DNA from: Acidobacteriaceae bacterium
GTDB taxonomy: Bacteria > Acidobacteriota > Terriglobia > Terriglobales > Acidobacteriaceae
Direction: 5' to 3'
DNA length: 64,000 nt
Assembly (NCBI GenBank): GCA_031296325.1
Contig: JARLFY010000025.1
Coordinates: 1 to 64,000 of the forward strand
The position numbers were made by a program, and so were the translations under genes. The notes under the pieces are model-generated. The model worked only from the letters and a program-made list of their open reading frames with translations, had not been told where the DNA came from and did no database searches. This document shows positions 53,695 through 62,078 of the stretch, in pieces; position 1 is the stretch's first letter, and every line of letters starts with the position of its first letter.

Positions 53695-54000
53695 CTACTT
53701 GATGACGGTTTCGTGTTCGCGATCGGCAGCGGCCTTCAGTTCCGCCGCAACGCGAGCCTCTGCGGCGACACGCGCCTCGGCAGCGAGCTTGGCCTCCTGA
53801 TACGCCTTGGCCTCCAGCTCTTCCTTCTTCTTCTGTTCGTCCGTCTGAGCCTCTTCTTCAAGGCCCTTTAGCCCGGACTTGAAGCCGCGCAGTCCTTCGC
53901 CGAGGCCCTTGCCCAGTTCTGGCAGCTTCTTGCCGCCGAAGAGCACGATTACGATGAGGCCAATCACGAGCAGATGCATCGGTTGGAATAGGTCGCCCAT
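53695..54000 (-). CDS. tatA: Twin-arginine translocase subunit TatA/E
   Basis: A 101-residue protein: short N terminus, one membrane helix HLLVIGLIVIVLFGGKKLPEL with the FGGKKLPELG hinge typical of TatA, an amphipathic helix (GKGLGEGLRGFKSGLKGLEEEA) and a long Lys/Glu/Ala tail with ARVAAE repeats. It forms the pore or docking part of the Tat system for folded proteins. tatB and tatC are not in the window. AGGAGATATTTTT precedes the ATG. Confidence 0.92.
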   Translation of the reverse strand: MGDLFQPMHLLVIGLIVIVLFGGKKLPELGKGLGEGLRGFKSGLKGLEEEAQTDEQKKKEELEAKAYQEAKLAAEARVAAEARVAAELKAAADREHETVIK

Positions 54001-54146
54001 AAAAATATCTCCTGACTACTGTGCATCGGAAAAGAGCCCTTTTGCACACATAATTGTCGCACAAATACGTCCATTTGGGCCGAGCGGAAGAATCGTCCCT
54101 GTAATTGCTTTGGCATACGGTCGCCTCCTCCCGCTAAACTAATTCT

Positions 54147-54836
54147 GTGCCGACTGTTGCCAAGCCGAAACTGCGCCCGATCCAGCGCCTTGCTCTGATC
54201 GTGGTGCCGCCTCTGGTAGCGCTCCTCGTCCGCCTGATTGGCAGCACCCTGCGCTACGAGGAACGCATAGAACCGGGAGTGACCCGGGGCGACCTGATCC
54301 CCGGCCCTACCGTCTTCGCCTTCTGGCATCGTTCGCTGCTGGTCTGCGCGCATCGCTTTCGCGACTTGAATATTGCGATTCTGGTCAGTTCCAGCTTCGA
54401 CGGCGAGCTGATTACCCGCACCATCGAGAGGTTGGGATTCCGCGTCATTCGTGGTTCCAGCTCGCGCGGCGGTGCCGCCGGACTGCGTGGCATGAAGATG
54501 GCCTACGCCACAGGCCACATCTGCGCCATCACCGCCGACGGGCCACGCGGCCCGGTCTACGTCGCCAAGCCGGGAACCGCCCAGCTAGCCAACTCGGTCG
54601 GAGAGATCGGCGCAGACGGCAAGCCCGTCGGAACCTGGGTCGGCAGCTTCTACGTCTACCCCGAGCGAGCCTGGGAGCTGCGCTCGTGGGACAAGTTCAT
54701 GATTCCCAAACCCTTCTCGCGCGTCCTCGTCACCTGGCCCGCCCACGTTCCCGCCGATCAGGTCACGCCCCAAACAGTCCAAGCCGCCCTGAACCGCTCC
54801 GTCGCAATGATCCATGAGGCAGCCAACCAAGTCTAA
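54147..54836 (+). CDS. DUF374 lysophospholipid acyltransferase-like protein
   Basis: A 229-residue protein of the DUF374/LPLAT family. One N-terminal membrane helix (RLALIVVPPLVALLVRLIG) is followed by FAFWHRSLLVCAHRFRD, with the conserved His, and LVSSSFDGELITRTIERLGFRVIRGSSSRGG. AITADGPRGPVYVAKPGTAQLA is the second family block. The family is associated with lipid A or phospholipid acyl transfer; the substrate is not known here. GTG start; it is divergent from tatA. Confidence 0.82.
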   Translation: MPTVAKPKLRPIQRLALIVVPPLVALLVRLIGSTLRYEERIEPGVTRGDLIPGPTVFAFWHRSLLVCAHRFRDLNIAILVSSSFDGELITRTIERLGFRVIRGSSSRGGAAGLRGMKMAYATGHICAITADGPRGPVYVAKPGTAQLANSVGEIGADGKPVGTWVGSFYVYPERAWELRSWDKFMIPKPFSRVLVTWPAHVPADQVTPQTVQAALNRSVAMIHEAANQV

Positions 54837-54844
54837 GAACCCTG

Positions 54845-55092
54845 GAATAAAGCTATTTCAGACCTGCTATCCCCTTTTGTTTGTCATTCCGTAGCAACGC
54901 GAAGAAATCTGCTTCTGCCCTTGCTCCTGTTTTTGTTTGTCATTCCCGAAGGGAATCTGCTTTTGCCTTTGCTTTTGTCTTTGTCTTTGTCTTTGTCTTT
55001 GTCTTTGTTTGTCATTCTGAGCGAAGCGAAGAATCCCCGCATTTCGCCGACCGCCGCAACGCCCTACCCCATTACCAAAAACGCTCTAAACT
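54845..55092. repeat. Family A plus family B element with hexanucleotide microsatellite before queA
   Basis: Left end ATAAAGCTATTTCAGACCTGCT, a family A core GTCATTCCGTAGCAACGCGA, a compact A core around ATTCCCGAAGGGAAT (about 54941-54955), then five perfect TTTGTC units (54974-55003), a family B core (55011-55043) and a right end CCCCATTACCAAAAACGCTC (55068-55087). It occupies the whole space upstream of queA. Confidence 0.8.
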
Positions 55093-55123
55093 TAAAACCG
55101 TGCCTCTCTCGAATTCCAACCCA

Positions 55124-56311
55124 ATGCTCGTCTCGGACTTCCACTTCGATCTCCCCGAATCCCTCATCGCCCAGCATCCTCCCGCCGAGCGCGGATCGAG
55201 CCGCATGCTCGTCCTCCATCGCGCTCCGCAACCGGACGAGCCTGCCCTCGTAGACGAGCGTTTCACCAGCCTTCCCAGCCTCCTGCAACCCGGCGACCTG
55301 CTGGTCCTCAACGACTCGCGCGTCCTCCCGGCGCGTCTCTTTGCCACTCGCCGCGGAGCGCGCACCCAGGCCAACTCGCCCGACCCCAGCGGCCAGATCG
55401 AGGTCTTGCTGACCGAACAGTTGCAGAATTCTGCACACCCTGAAGAGAATCTCTGGCACGCTCTGGTTCGTCCCGCGCGCAAGGTTCAGCCCGGCGAGAC
55501 GCTGCTCTTCTTCGAGCCTCACGCGGAGACGGGACGCTCTGCCCAGCCCGTGCTGACCGCCGAGATCGTCGCCACCGGAGAGTTCGGCGAACGCACCCTG
55601 CGCTTTGCCCCCACCGAGGACTTCTACGCAACCATCGCGCGCATCGGCCACATGCCTCTGCCTCCCTACATCCATCGCGATCAGGCCGAGCAGCCCGACT
55701 CCGTCGAGGACCGCGAGCGCTACCAGACGGTCTACTCGCAGCAACTCGGCTCGGCGGCGGCGCCCACCGCCGGACTGCACTTTACCCCGCAGGTTCTGGC
55801 CGCGCTACAGGCTCGCGGCGTGGAGATCGCCACCATCACGCTGCACGTCGGTCTGGGAACCTTCCAGCCGGTACGGGTCGATCGGCTCGACCAGATCCGC
55901 CTACACAGCGAGCGCTACACCCTGCCCGAATCCACCGCCGAGGCGATCAACCGCGCCCGCGCCGAGGGCCGCCGCATCGTCGCCGCCGGAACCACCACCA
56001 CGCGCACTCTGGAACACATCGCCGCAGAGTCCGAACGAGCCGGGGAGACCACCCTGCGCGCGCACTCCGGGGCGACCTCCATCTTCATCGCGCCCGGCCA
56101 TCGCTTCCGCATCGTCGGAGGACTGTTGACCAACTTCCATCTGCCCGAATCCACCCTCCTGATGCTGGTCGCAGCCTTCGTCGCCTCCCCCTTCGCCGCA
56201 GATCCGAATCACGCAGAGCAAGGCCGCCAGAAGATTCTAGCCGCCTACGCCCACGCCGTTCGCGCGCAGTACCGCTTCTACTCCTACGGCGACTGCATGT
56301 TGCTGCTCTGA
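55124..56311 (+). CDS. queA: S-adenosylmethionine:tRNA ribosyltransferase-isomerase
   Basis: A 395-residue QueA, which transfers the ribosyl of SAM to 7-aminomethyl-7-deazaguanine in tRNA on the way to queuosine. [29 protein letters not shown] matches the family start; [27 protein letters not shown] [30 protein letters not shown] and [18 protein letters not shown] follow. Start ATG at 55124 (GTG at 55100 is possible). The open frame extends 81 codons upstream, but only because family A/B repeats and the TTTGTC run are open; these are not part of QueA. Confidence 0.94.
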   Translation: MLVSDFHFDLPESLIAQHPPAERGSSRMLVLHRAPQPDEPALVDERFTSLPSLLQPGDLLVLNDSRVLPARLFATRRGARTQANSPDPSGQIEVLLTEQLQNSAHPEENLWHALVRPARKVQPGETLLFFEPHAETGRSAQPVLTAEIVATGEFGERTLRFAPTEDFYATIARIGHMPLPPYIHRDQAEQPDSVEDRERYQTVYSQQLGSAAAPTAGLHFTPQVLAALQARGVEIATITLHVGLGTFQPVRVDRLDQIRLHSERYTLPESTAEAINRARAEGRRIVAAGTTTTRTLEHIAAESERAGETTLRAHSGATSIFIAPGHRFRIVGGLLTNFHLPESTLLMLVAAFVASPFAADPNHAEQGRQKILAAYAHAVRAQYRFYSYGDCMLLL

Positions 56312-56337
56312 AGCCCGAAGCAATAGCAACACGCCAT

Positions 56338-56600
56338 CCAAGTATGGGTGCCCCATCTTCGGCGCAGCTTCATCGCCGGGTGCCCCATCCATCGCGGTTT
56401 CATCAGCGATGGGTGGGAGGAATACAGTTCGCACCATAAGTCGCGGCTTTTGCCTGTTTTTGTTTGTCATCCCCGAAGGGGATCTGCTTTTGCCTTTGCT
56501 GTTGCCGTTGCCTCGCCGTTGTCGGGCAAGGGCCAAAGGCCCGTCCTATACCAGCCCAGGCCGAAGACCTGGGGGTGCGCTGTTTGCTCGCATCTTCTAA
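56338..56600. repeat. Composite D+A+C module between queA and prfA
   Basis: Two family D starts (GGGTGCCCCATCTTCG at 56346 and GGGTGCCCCATCCATCGCGG at 56379), TTCATCAGCGATGGGTGGGA, GAATACAGTTCGCACCATAA, then a compact family A core around ATCCCCGAAGGGGAT (56469-56483), GTTGCCGTTGCC repeats and a family C string (CAAGGGCCAAAGGCCCG, CCCAGGCCGAAGACCTGGG). Confidence 0.78.
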
Positions 56601-56613
56601 ATCTTGCGGGTTC

Positions 56614-57690
56614 TCAAGCAGCCTCGTTCTCCGCCTTCAGCTTCTCCGCCGTGTAGTACGAGATCAGCGCGTCGATGGTCGGCTGCAACTGTCCTTCCAT
56701 CACCATGGCCAACTGATGATTGGTCAACCCGATGCGATGATCGGTCATGCGGTTCTGGGGGAAGTTGTAGGTGCGAATCTTCTCCGAGCGATCGCCGGTT
56801 CCGATCTGCTGCTTGCGATCCTTGGCCTGAATCTGGTGGATGCGTTCCTTCTCCACCTCGTAGAGCCGCGCCCGCAAGACGCGCATTCCCTTCTCGCGGT
56901 TCTTGATCTGCGACTTCTCGTCCTGACAGCTTACGACGGTATTGGTCGGCAGATGCGTAATGCGCACCGCCGAGTAAGTCGTATTGACCGACTGCCCGCC
57001 CGGCCCCGACGAGCAGAAGGTGTCGATGCGCAGGTCCTTCGGCTCGATCTTGACGTCGACCTCCTCGGCCTCCGGCAGCACGGCCACCGTAATCGCCGAG
57101 GTATGCACCCGGCCCTGCGTCTCGGTCGCCGGAACGCGCTGTACGCGGTGAACGCCCGACTCGTACTTCAGCAGCGAGTAGACGTTATTGCCCTCGATGA
57201 TCGCGGTAACGTCCTTCAGTCCGTTGCCGATTCCCGACTCGGTCTGCGACAGCACCTCGACCTTCCAGCGATGCTGCTCGGCGAATCGCATGTACATGCG
57301 GAAGACCTCGGTGACAAACAGCGCAGCCTCATCGCCTCCGGTTCCCGCGCGCAGTTCGAGAATCACGTTCTTCTCGTCGTTCGGATCCTTGGGCAGCAAC
57401 ATCACCTTGAGCTGCTCTTCGATCGGCGCAAGCTGTGGCTCCAGCGTGGTCAGCTCTTCGGCGGCCATGGCCTTCACATCCGGGTCGGGATCGGCCAGCA
57501 TCGCCTTGGCCTCGGCAATGCCATCTTTAACCTTGCGATACTCACGGAATTTTTCCACCGCAGGCTCCATGTCGCGGTGCTGCTTGGCGATGGCCTGAAA
57601 CTTCTTCTGGTCGTTGACCAGCGTGGGATCGGACATCTGGTTACCAAGCTCGTTGTAACGGACTTCGAGTTGATCGAGACGATCAAACAT
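56614..57690 (-). CDS. prfA: Peptide chain release factor 1
   Basis: A 358-residue RF1 for UAA/UAG stop codons. The codon-recognition PAT tripeptide lies in [17 protein letters not shown] and the catalytic GGQ in [41 protein letters not shown] is also conserved. PAT rather than SPF separates it from RF2. GGAGAAATTCCC precedes the ATG at 57690. It is monocistronic here with repeats on both sides; a prmC gene does not follow. Confidence 0.95.
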   Translation of the reverse strand: MFDRLDQLEVRYNELGNQMSDPTLVNDQKKFQAIAKQHRDMEPAVEKFREYRKVKDGIAEAKAMLADPDPDVKAMAAEELTTLEPQLAPIEEQLKVMLLPKDPNDEKNVILELRAGTGGDEAALFVTEVFRMYMRFAEQHRWKVEVLSQTESGIGNGLKDVTAIIEGNNVYSLLKYESGVHRVQRVPATETQGRVHTSAITVAVLPEAEEVDVKIEPKDLRIDTFCSSGPGGQSVNTTYSAVRITHLPTNTVVSCQDEKSQIKNREKGMRVLRARLYEVEKERIHQIQAKDRKQQIGTGDRSEKIRTYNFPQNRMTDHRIGLTNHQLAMVMEGQLQPTIDALISYYTAEKLKAENEAA

Positions 57691-58232
57691 GGGAATTTCT
57701 CCTGAAAACAGGGATTAGGAAATAGGGGTCAGGCAAGAACGATAGACGCGCACCAGGAAATAGGCGCAGCTAGTGCTGATCGCGACGCAAGGGCGTCACG
57801 CGGGGGGAGTTCACCGAAGATGCACTCACTCGAATCATCGCTACATGTATTCTACCGCGATTGCCAGACGCATTGAAACTCCCTTGCCGGGTGCCCCATC
57901 CATCGCGGTTTCATCAGCAATGGGGGAAGGGATACAGTTCGCACCACAAGCCGCTGCTTTTGCCGTTGTCGTTGCCTATCGTTCGTTTGTCATTCCGCAG
58001 CCTTTTGTTTGTCGTTGCCTATCGTTTGTCATTCCGCAGCGCCTGTTGTTTGTCATTCCGCAGCGCGAGCGGAGGAATCTGCTTTTGCCTTTGTCTCTGT
58101 CTGGCAAGGGCCAAAGGCCCGTTCTATACCAGCCCAGGCCGAAGGCCTGGGTCAACGCCCAGCCCAACGACCAGGGGCTGAAGGCCCGCGCTATAGCTCT
58201 CTGCGCATCAAAATGCGGTGTCTCGATACGGC
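57691..58232. other. 542-base gap with composite D+A+C repeat module
   Basis: No gene. 57691-57880 is the prfA promoter side without recognisable motif. From 57890: family D (GGGTGCCCCATCCATCGCGG, TTCATCAGCAATGGGGGAAG, ATACAGTTCGCACCACAAGC), then three family A cores (57985-58085) with GTTGCC spacers, then family C (CAAGGGCCAAAGGCCCG, CCCAGGCCGAAGGCCTGGG, CAGGGGCTGAAGGCCCG, 58107-58190). Same module order as at 56.4 kb. Confidence 0.75.
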
Positions 58233-59837
58233 CTAGCCTTGGCGGGCGCGTTCGATCGCTCGCACCACGGCGCGAGCCTTGTTCTCGCACTCGGCGAACT
58301 CGTTCTCCGGCACTGAGTCGGCGACCAGCCCGGCGCCAGCCTGAATGTAGCCCTGCTCGCCGTTCATGAACAGGGTGCGGATGGCGATGCACGAGTCGAG
58401 ATTGCCGCTGAAGTCGGCGTACAGAATCGATCCGCCGTAGACGCCGCGCCGCGCCGGTTCCAGCTCCTCGATGATCTCCATGGCGCGAATCTTCGGCGCG
58501 CCGCTCAGGGTTCCGGCGGGAAAACAGGCGCGAAAGGCGTCGATCGCGTCCAACTCTGGCTTCAATGTCCCTTCGAGCGAGCTGACCAGATGCATGATGT
58601 GCGAGTAGCGCTCGACGAACATCAGGTCTTTGACCTTCACGCTGCCATATTCGCTGACGCGGCCTACGTCGTTGCGTCCGAGATCGACCAACATCACATG
58701 CTCGGCGACCTCCTTCTGGTCGGCGCGCAGACTGGCCTCCAGAGCGCGATCCTCCACCTCGTCGGCAGAGCGCGGACGCGATCCGGCAATGGGCCGATAC
58801 TCGACCGTGCGTTCATGCACCCGCACCAGCAACTCCGGCGAAGCTCCGACAATGTGCGCCACGACGGGCTGCAACTTCTTCGCCTTCTTGACCGCCTTCG
58901 CCGACGACGCAGCCTCCATCCCGAAGCGCAGGAAGTACATGTACGGCGAAGGGTTGACGATGCGCAGCGAGCGATAGACGTCGAAGGCATCGACGCCGGG
59001 AATGCAGTCGAATCGCTGCGACAGAACGCACTGGAAGACGTCGCCCGAGGCGATGTACTCCTTGGCGCGCAGCACCGACTTGAGGAAGCGAGCCTTCGGC
59101 GTCCGCGCGCGCAGCTTGAGCGCGCCGAGCTTCTTTGCCGCGCTGCGCGATTTGGCCTTTACCGGCAAAGCCCGCGCCAGCCGCTTCTCCAACCGGTCGA
59201 GCCGCTTGACGGCCTGCGCATAGGCCGACTGCGCAACCTGCGCCGCCGTCTTTCCCGCAGATCGTGCCGCAGCCTTCTCGCGCGTCAGATCGGCGGTAAC
59301 GATCAGGAAGATCTCTTTCTTCACATGGTCGAAGGCCAGAACCTGATCGAAGAACATCAAGCATGCATCGGGCACTCCCAACTCGTCCTTGGCCAACTCC
59401 GGCAGTCGCTCGATCTGGCGGACGACATCGTAGGAGAAGAATCCCACCGCTCCGGCAGTGAACGGCGGAAGCCCCTGCAATCGCGCCGGTGTGTGGCCGC
59501 TGAGCGCGAGCTTCAACTCGGCGAAGATGTCGCCCTCGAAGCTGCGCCGCTTTGCGCCCTGCTCCACGCTGATCGAGCTTCCGCGCGAGACGATCTTCTT
59601 GTACGGCTCGATGCCGATGAAGGTGTAACGTCCCACGTGTTCGCCGCCTTCGACCGATTCGAGCAGAAACGCCTCCGGCTCGTCGTGCGCAATGCGCAGG
59701 AAGGCCGAGACCGGCGTCTCCAGATCCGCCGTCACCGTGCGGTAGACGGGAACCAGCGAGTGCGTGCGGCTCAGCGAGAGAAACTCGCGCAGGGTGGGCA
59801 GAGAAGACTTGGAGTTCACTGAGGATGCGTTCGCCAT
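58233..59837 (-). CDS. trpE: Anthranilate synthase component I
   Basis: A 534-residue chorismate-using enzyme for tryptophan synthesis. LVPVYRTVTADLETPVSAFLRI and LLESVEGGEHVGRYTFIG form the regulatory N-terminal part; CVLSQRFD, YRPIAGSRPRS, LVDLGRNDVGRV, LSGAPKIRAMEIIEELEP and GAGLVADSVPENEFAEC form the catalytic core. A Lys/Arg-rich insertion (KRLARALPVKAKSRSAAKK, about residues 222-250) is unusual. ATG at 59837 has GGAAG seven bases upstream; the longer frame runs into a MITE-like element. No trpG or other trp gene is near. Confidence 0.94.
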   Translation of the reverse strand: MANASSVNSKSSLPTLREFLSLSRTHSLVPVYRTVTADLETPVSAFLRIAHDEPEAFLLESVEGGEHVGRYTFIGIEPYKKIVSRGSSISVEQGAKRRSFEGDIFAELKLALSGHTPARLQGLPPFTAGAVGFFSYDVVRQIERLPELAKDELGVPDACLMFFDQVLAFDHVKKEIFLIVTADLTREKAAARSAGKTAAQVAQSAYAQAVKRLDRLEKRLARALPVKAKSRSAAKKLGALKLRARTPKARFLKSVLRAKEYIASGDVFQCVLSQRFDCIPGVDAFDVYRSLRIVNPSPYMYFLRFGMEAASSAKAVKKAKKLQPVVAHIVGASPELLVRVHERTVEYRPIAGSRPRSADEVEDRALEASLRADQKEVAEHVMLVDLGRNDVGRVSEYGSVKVKDLMFVERYSHIMHLVSSLEGTLKPELDAIDAFRACFPAGTLSGAPKIRAMEIIEELEPARRGVYGGSILYADFSGNLDSCIAIRTLFMNGEQGYIQAGAGLVADSVPENEFAECENKARAVVRAIERARQG

Positions 59838-59876
59838 AACGTGTCTTCCCATCATACTTCCCACGCGGCCCAATCT

Positions 59877-59905
59877 GGGAGTCCAGCCCTGTTTCGGGCA
59901 CTCCC
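59877..59905 (-). promoter_or_regulatory. Hairpin in the trpE leader
   Basis: GGGAGT(59877-59882)..GCCC pairs with GGGC..ACTCCC (59900-59905), a 10-bp stem with a 3-base bulge on one side, 40 bases upstream of the trpE start. No T run and no Trp-rich leader frame is seen, so any regulatory role is speculative. Confidence 0.35.
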
Positions 59906-59909
59906 GCAT

Positions 59910-60025
59910 TAGAGCATTTTCTGAATTGCTATAGACCAAGAATGAATTGTCATTCTGAGCGTAGCGAAGAATCCCCGCATTTTGCTCGATCCACGACGGT
60001 CTACACCATTACAGAAAATGCTCTA
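59910..60025. repeat. Complete family B MITE-like element with perfect 14-bp terminal inverted repeats
   Basis: Left terminus TAGAGCATTTTCTG (59910-59923) and right terminus CAGAAAATGCTCTA (60012-60025) are exact inverted repeats; the pairing continues imperfectly through TAGACC/GGTCTA. Core: GTCATTCTGAGCGTAGCGAA plus GAATCCCCGCATTTTGCTCG. Total 116 bases. The last three bases provide the TAG stop of the adjacent DUF2251 gene. This is the best preserved copy in the window. Confidence 0.9.
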
Positions 60026-60460
60026 GTCGTGCAACGCCGCTTCAAAGCGCTGGAGCGCTGCATCCGACCAGGCGTGGCTGTCCTTGCGCCAGATCTCGCC
60101 CGGTTCGGCGACGAAGTTGGGGAAGTCCATGCGGCAGTATCCGCAGCGCGCCGCGAAGTCGTAGAGCGCCTGCGCCACGCCGTCGAGATACAGCACGGCC
60201 TGCATCCCATCGCGCGACCACTCGACCGCCGCAGTTCGCTCGGACGTGGGCCGCTGTAGCTTCTTGTCGCTGGTCGCCAACGCATTGACGTTGTAGAGCA
60301 GCATGGCGTCGAGCAGAGCCGCCTCCTGCGTCTGGTGCGAGCGGTCGCAGGCGTAGAAGTAGCCCGCAACCCCCTCGTCCTCGAAGACCACAGTCCACGG
60401 AACCGTCGGCGAGTCCGAAGAGAGAAATGCGCGACCGGGAGTAAAAGTTAGCGACTGCAT
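60023..60460 (-). CDS. DUF2251-family protein
   Basis: A 145-residue soluble protein. VPWTVVFEDEGVAGYFYACD, EAALLDAMLLYNV, VEWSRDGMQAVLYLDGVAQALYDFAARCGYCRMDFPNF fit the DUF2251 pattern; the biochemical function is unknown. The start ATG at 60460 has GGAGAGGAGG upstream, and the longer open frame is not supported. The stop codon TAG lies inside the terminal repeat of a MITE-like element, so the original C terminus may have been different. Divergent from the membrane protein gene at 60598. Confidence 0.75.
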   Translation of the reverse strand: MQSLTFTPGRAFLSSDSPTVPWTVVFEDEGVAGYFYACDRSHQTQEAALLDAMLLYNVNALATSDKKLQRPTSERTAAVEWSRDGMQAVLYLDGVAQALYDFAARCGYCRMDFPNFVAEPGEIWRKDSHAWSDAALQRFEAALHD

Positions 60461-60597
60461 AGCACCTCCTCTCCACAATACACGGCCCACGCACGCGGTA
60501 CACTCAATGCGGGGCGCAATGGTTGCGCGTCCTCTGTCACAAACCAGCACACGAGAGCGCAGACAAGCTTGAAGATCGATCGGCAGACCACCGCAGC

Positions 60598-61647
60598 ATG
60601 ACCCTTCCCCGCATCCACATCGGACGACCGCAGCGCCTTGCCGCGCTTCTTCTGCTCGCCTTCTTCGCCGAGTGCCTCTGGATCGTCGCGCACCAGCCGC
60701 TCGCGTCGGCGGTTGTCTGCCTGCACGGCGACGGCATCTTCGCCCAGCGCGTGGTGGAGCTTCCGCTTGCCGCGCTGCATCTGGCGCACTGCGACTCGGC
60801 CCGCGCAACGCTTTTTCTGCTCCACGTTCCCTTCGCGCTCTTCGCGGCCTGGATGGGCGGCGGACTCTGGTGGGTCTCGCGTCGCCTCTTCGGCAACGAG
60901 GGCGGCTTCTTTGCGCTGGCTCTCTACTGCTTCTGCCCAGCCGTCCTGCGTATGGCTACCACGCCGAACAACGATTTGCTGGCGGTCTGGGGACTCTACG
61001 GGCTGGTCTACACCGCGATGGGCGTGGCCCACGCCATGCAGAGTCCGCGGCGCAAGTGGCGTCCGCGCATCGCTCTGTTGACCCTTGCTCTGGGACTCAC
61101 CGCAGCGGCACATCTGCTGGCCGCCGTTGCAGGCCTCCTCGCCGCCATCGCCTTCATGATGTACCTTGCGGAAGGCCGCCGCAAGACGGCTCTACAGATT
61201 CTCGCCTTCGCCGCGATGGGCGCGCTTGCAATCCTCTTCGCTGCCTATGGATTCCATCCCGCCGCACTCCGTTTCGCACTCCCCGGCGGAGCCATGCGCC
61301 TCTCGCTTGCAGGCCCGCAGAGCTTCGCCAACAACAAGGCGAACCTGCCCATCCTGATCGCGACCGGCGTTGCCGCTCTGCTCTACCTCGGCACACGTCG
61401 CAGCCGCTACTTCGGCAACACTGCGCCGCTGTTGATGGTCTTTGCACTGGCGCCGCTGGCTGTCGGCAGTCAGATTGCCAGCGCGCCGTGGCTCTGGGCG
61501 CTGCCGTTTCTCTTCACCTTCCTCGGCGGAGTCTTTGCTGATGCGCTCGAAACCAGCAAGCGAAATCTCTTTCTGGTTCTGGTCGGCGCGATCCTCAGCG
61601 CGCAAGCGGTCTTCTGCCTCGCTGCGCTCCCATCGCTGGCGCGCTAA
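60598..61647 (+). CDS. Polytopic membrane protein, GT39-like
   Basis: A 349-residue protein with about eight hydrophobic helices (LAALLLLAFFAECLWIVA, LLHVPFALFAAWMGGGLWWV, FFALALYCFCPAVLRMA and others). The pattern with a first outer loop containing CLHGDGIFAQRVVELP resembles bacterial GT39/PMT-like proteins, but the loop lacks the usual Asp-Glu pair and the protein is short, so glycosyltransferase activity is doubtful. Start ATG at 60598; 25 earlier codons are open but unsupported. No close partner gene. Confidence 0.6.
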   Translation: MTLPRIHIGRPQRLAALLLLAFFAECLWIVAHQPLASAVVCLHGDGIFAQRVVELPLAALHLAHCDSARATLFLLHVPFALFAAWMGGGLWWVSRRLFGNEGGFFALALYCFCPAVLRMATTPNNDLLAVWGLYGLVYTAMGVAHAMQSPRRKWRPRIALLTLALGLTAAAHLLAAVAGLLAAIAFMMYLAEGRRKTALQILAFAAMGALAILFAAYGFHPAALRFALPGGAMRLSLAGPQSFANNKANLPILIATGVAALLYLGTRRSRYFGNTAPLLMVFALAPLAVGSQIASAPWLWALPFLFTFLGGVFADALETSKRNLFLVLVGAILSAQAVFCLAALPSLAR

Positions 61648-61741
61648 GTCGGCTTCGAAAATTCCCCAGAATTTTCTTGGGGATAAACAGGCTGCGGAAA
61701 ACTCATCCTATCGGAAGTGGAATTCACGCGCTGATTGTGAT

Positions 61742-61866
61742 GCCGTGTGCCCCATCCATCGCGGTTTCATCAGCGATGGGTGGGAGGGATACAGTTTGCA
61801 CCACAAGCCGCTGGTTTTTCCGTTGTCGTAGCCTATTGTTTGTTTGTCATTCCGCAGCGAAGGGAA
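61742..61866. repeat. Composite D+A module next to tRNA-Arg
   Basis: Family D (TGTGCCCCATCCATCGCGG, TTCATCAGCGATGGGTGGGA, ATACAGTTTGCACCACAAGC) followed by a family A core GTCATTCCGCAGCGAAGGGA that breaks off at the 3' end of the tRNA gene (61867). This suggests recombination or insertion next to the tRNA terminus. Confidence 0.75.
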
Positions 61867-61867
61867 A

Positions 61868-61944
61868 TGGTGCGCCCGAGAAGATTCGAACTTCTGACCT
61901 ACAGCTTCGGAGGCTGCCGCTCTATCCAGCTGAGCTACGGGCGC
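61868..61944 (-). tRNA. tRNA-Arg (anticodon CCG)
   Basis: On the minus strand: acceptor GCGCCCG/CGGGCGC, D arm GCTC..GAGC, anticodon stem GCAGC/GCTGT with loop CTCCGAA (anticodon CCG), T arm with loop TTCGAAT, discriminator A and encoded CCA. It reads CGG codons. Repeat module D+A abuts its 3' end. Confidence 0.95.
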
Positions 61945-62078
61945 ATACAGAAAGATTAGCATGGAGCGTCGCAGATCGCATCTGGAGCGATGGATTCTGA
62001 CTGCGCGCATCCAAAAGGGCGAATTGTTTTGCTGGAGAATCGCAGACCTCTTCCTCTCAACCGTGAAAGAATAGAGGC

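Noticed and set aside
54881..55123. 81-codon N-terminal extension of QueA containing repeated FAFVFVFV and [12 protein letters not shown]
   Set aside because: It is the translation of family A/B repeats and a TTTGTC microsatellite; the QueA fold starts at 55124.
59838..59909. Tryptophan leader peptide upstream of trpE
   Set aside because: No short frame with consecutive Trp codons and no hairpin followed by T run; only one plain hairpin is present.
59838..59939. Longer TrpE N terminus
   Set aside because: It reads back into the MITE-like element; the ATG at 59837 has a ribosome site and the family-like start.
61945..62078. TPP riboswitch before the ThiH-like gene
   Set aside because: No CTGAGA/THI-box core was found in the 134 bases upstream.
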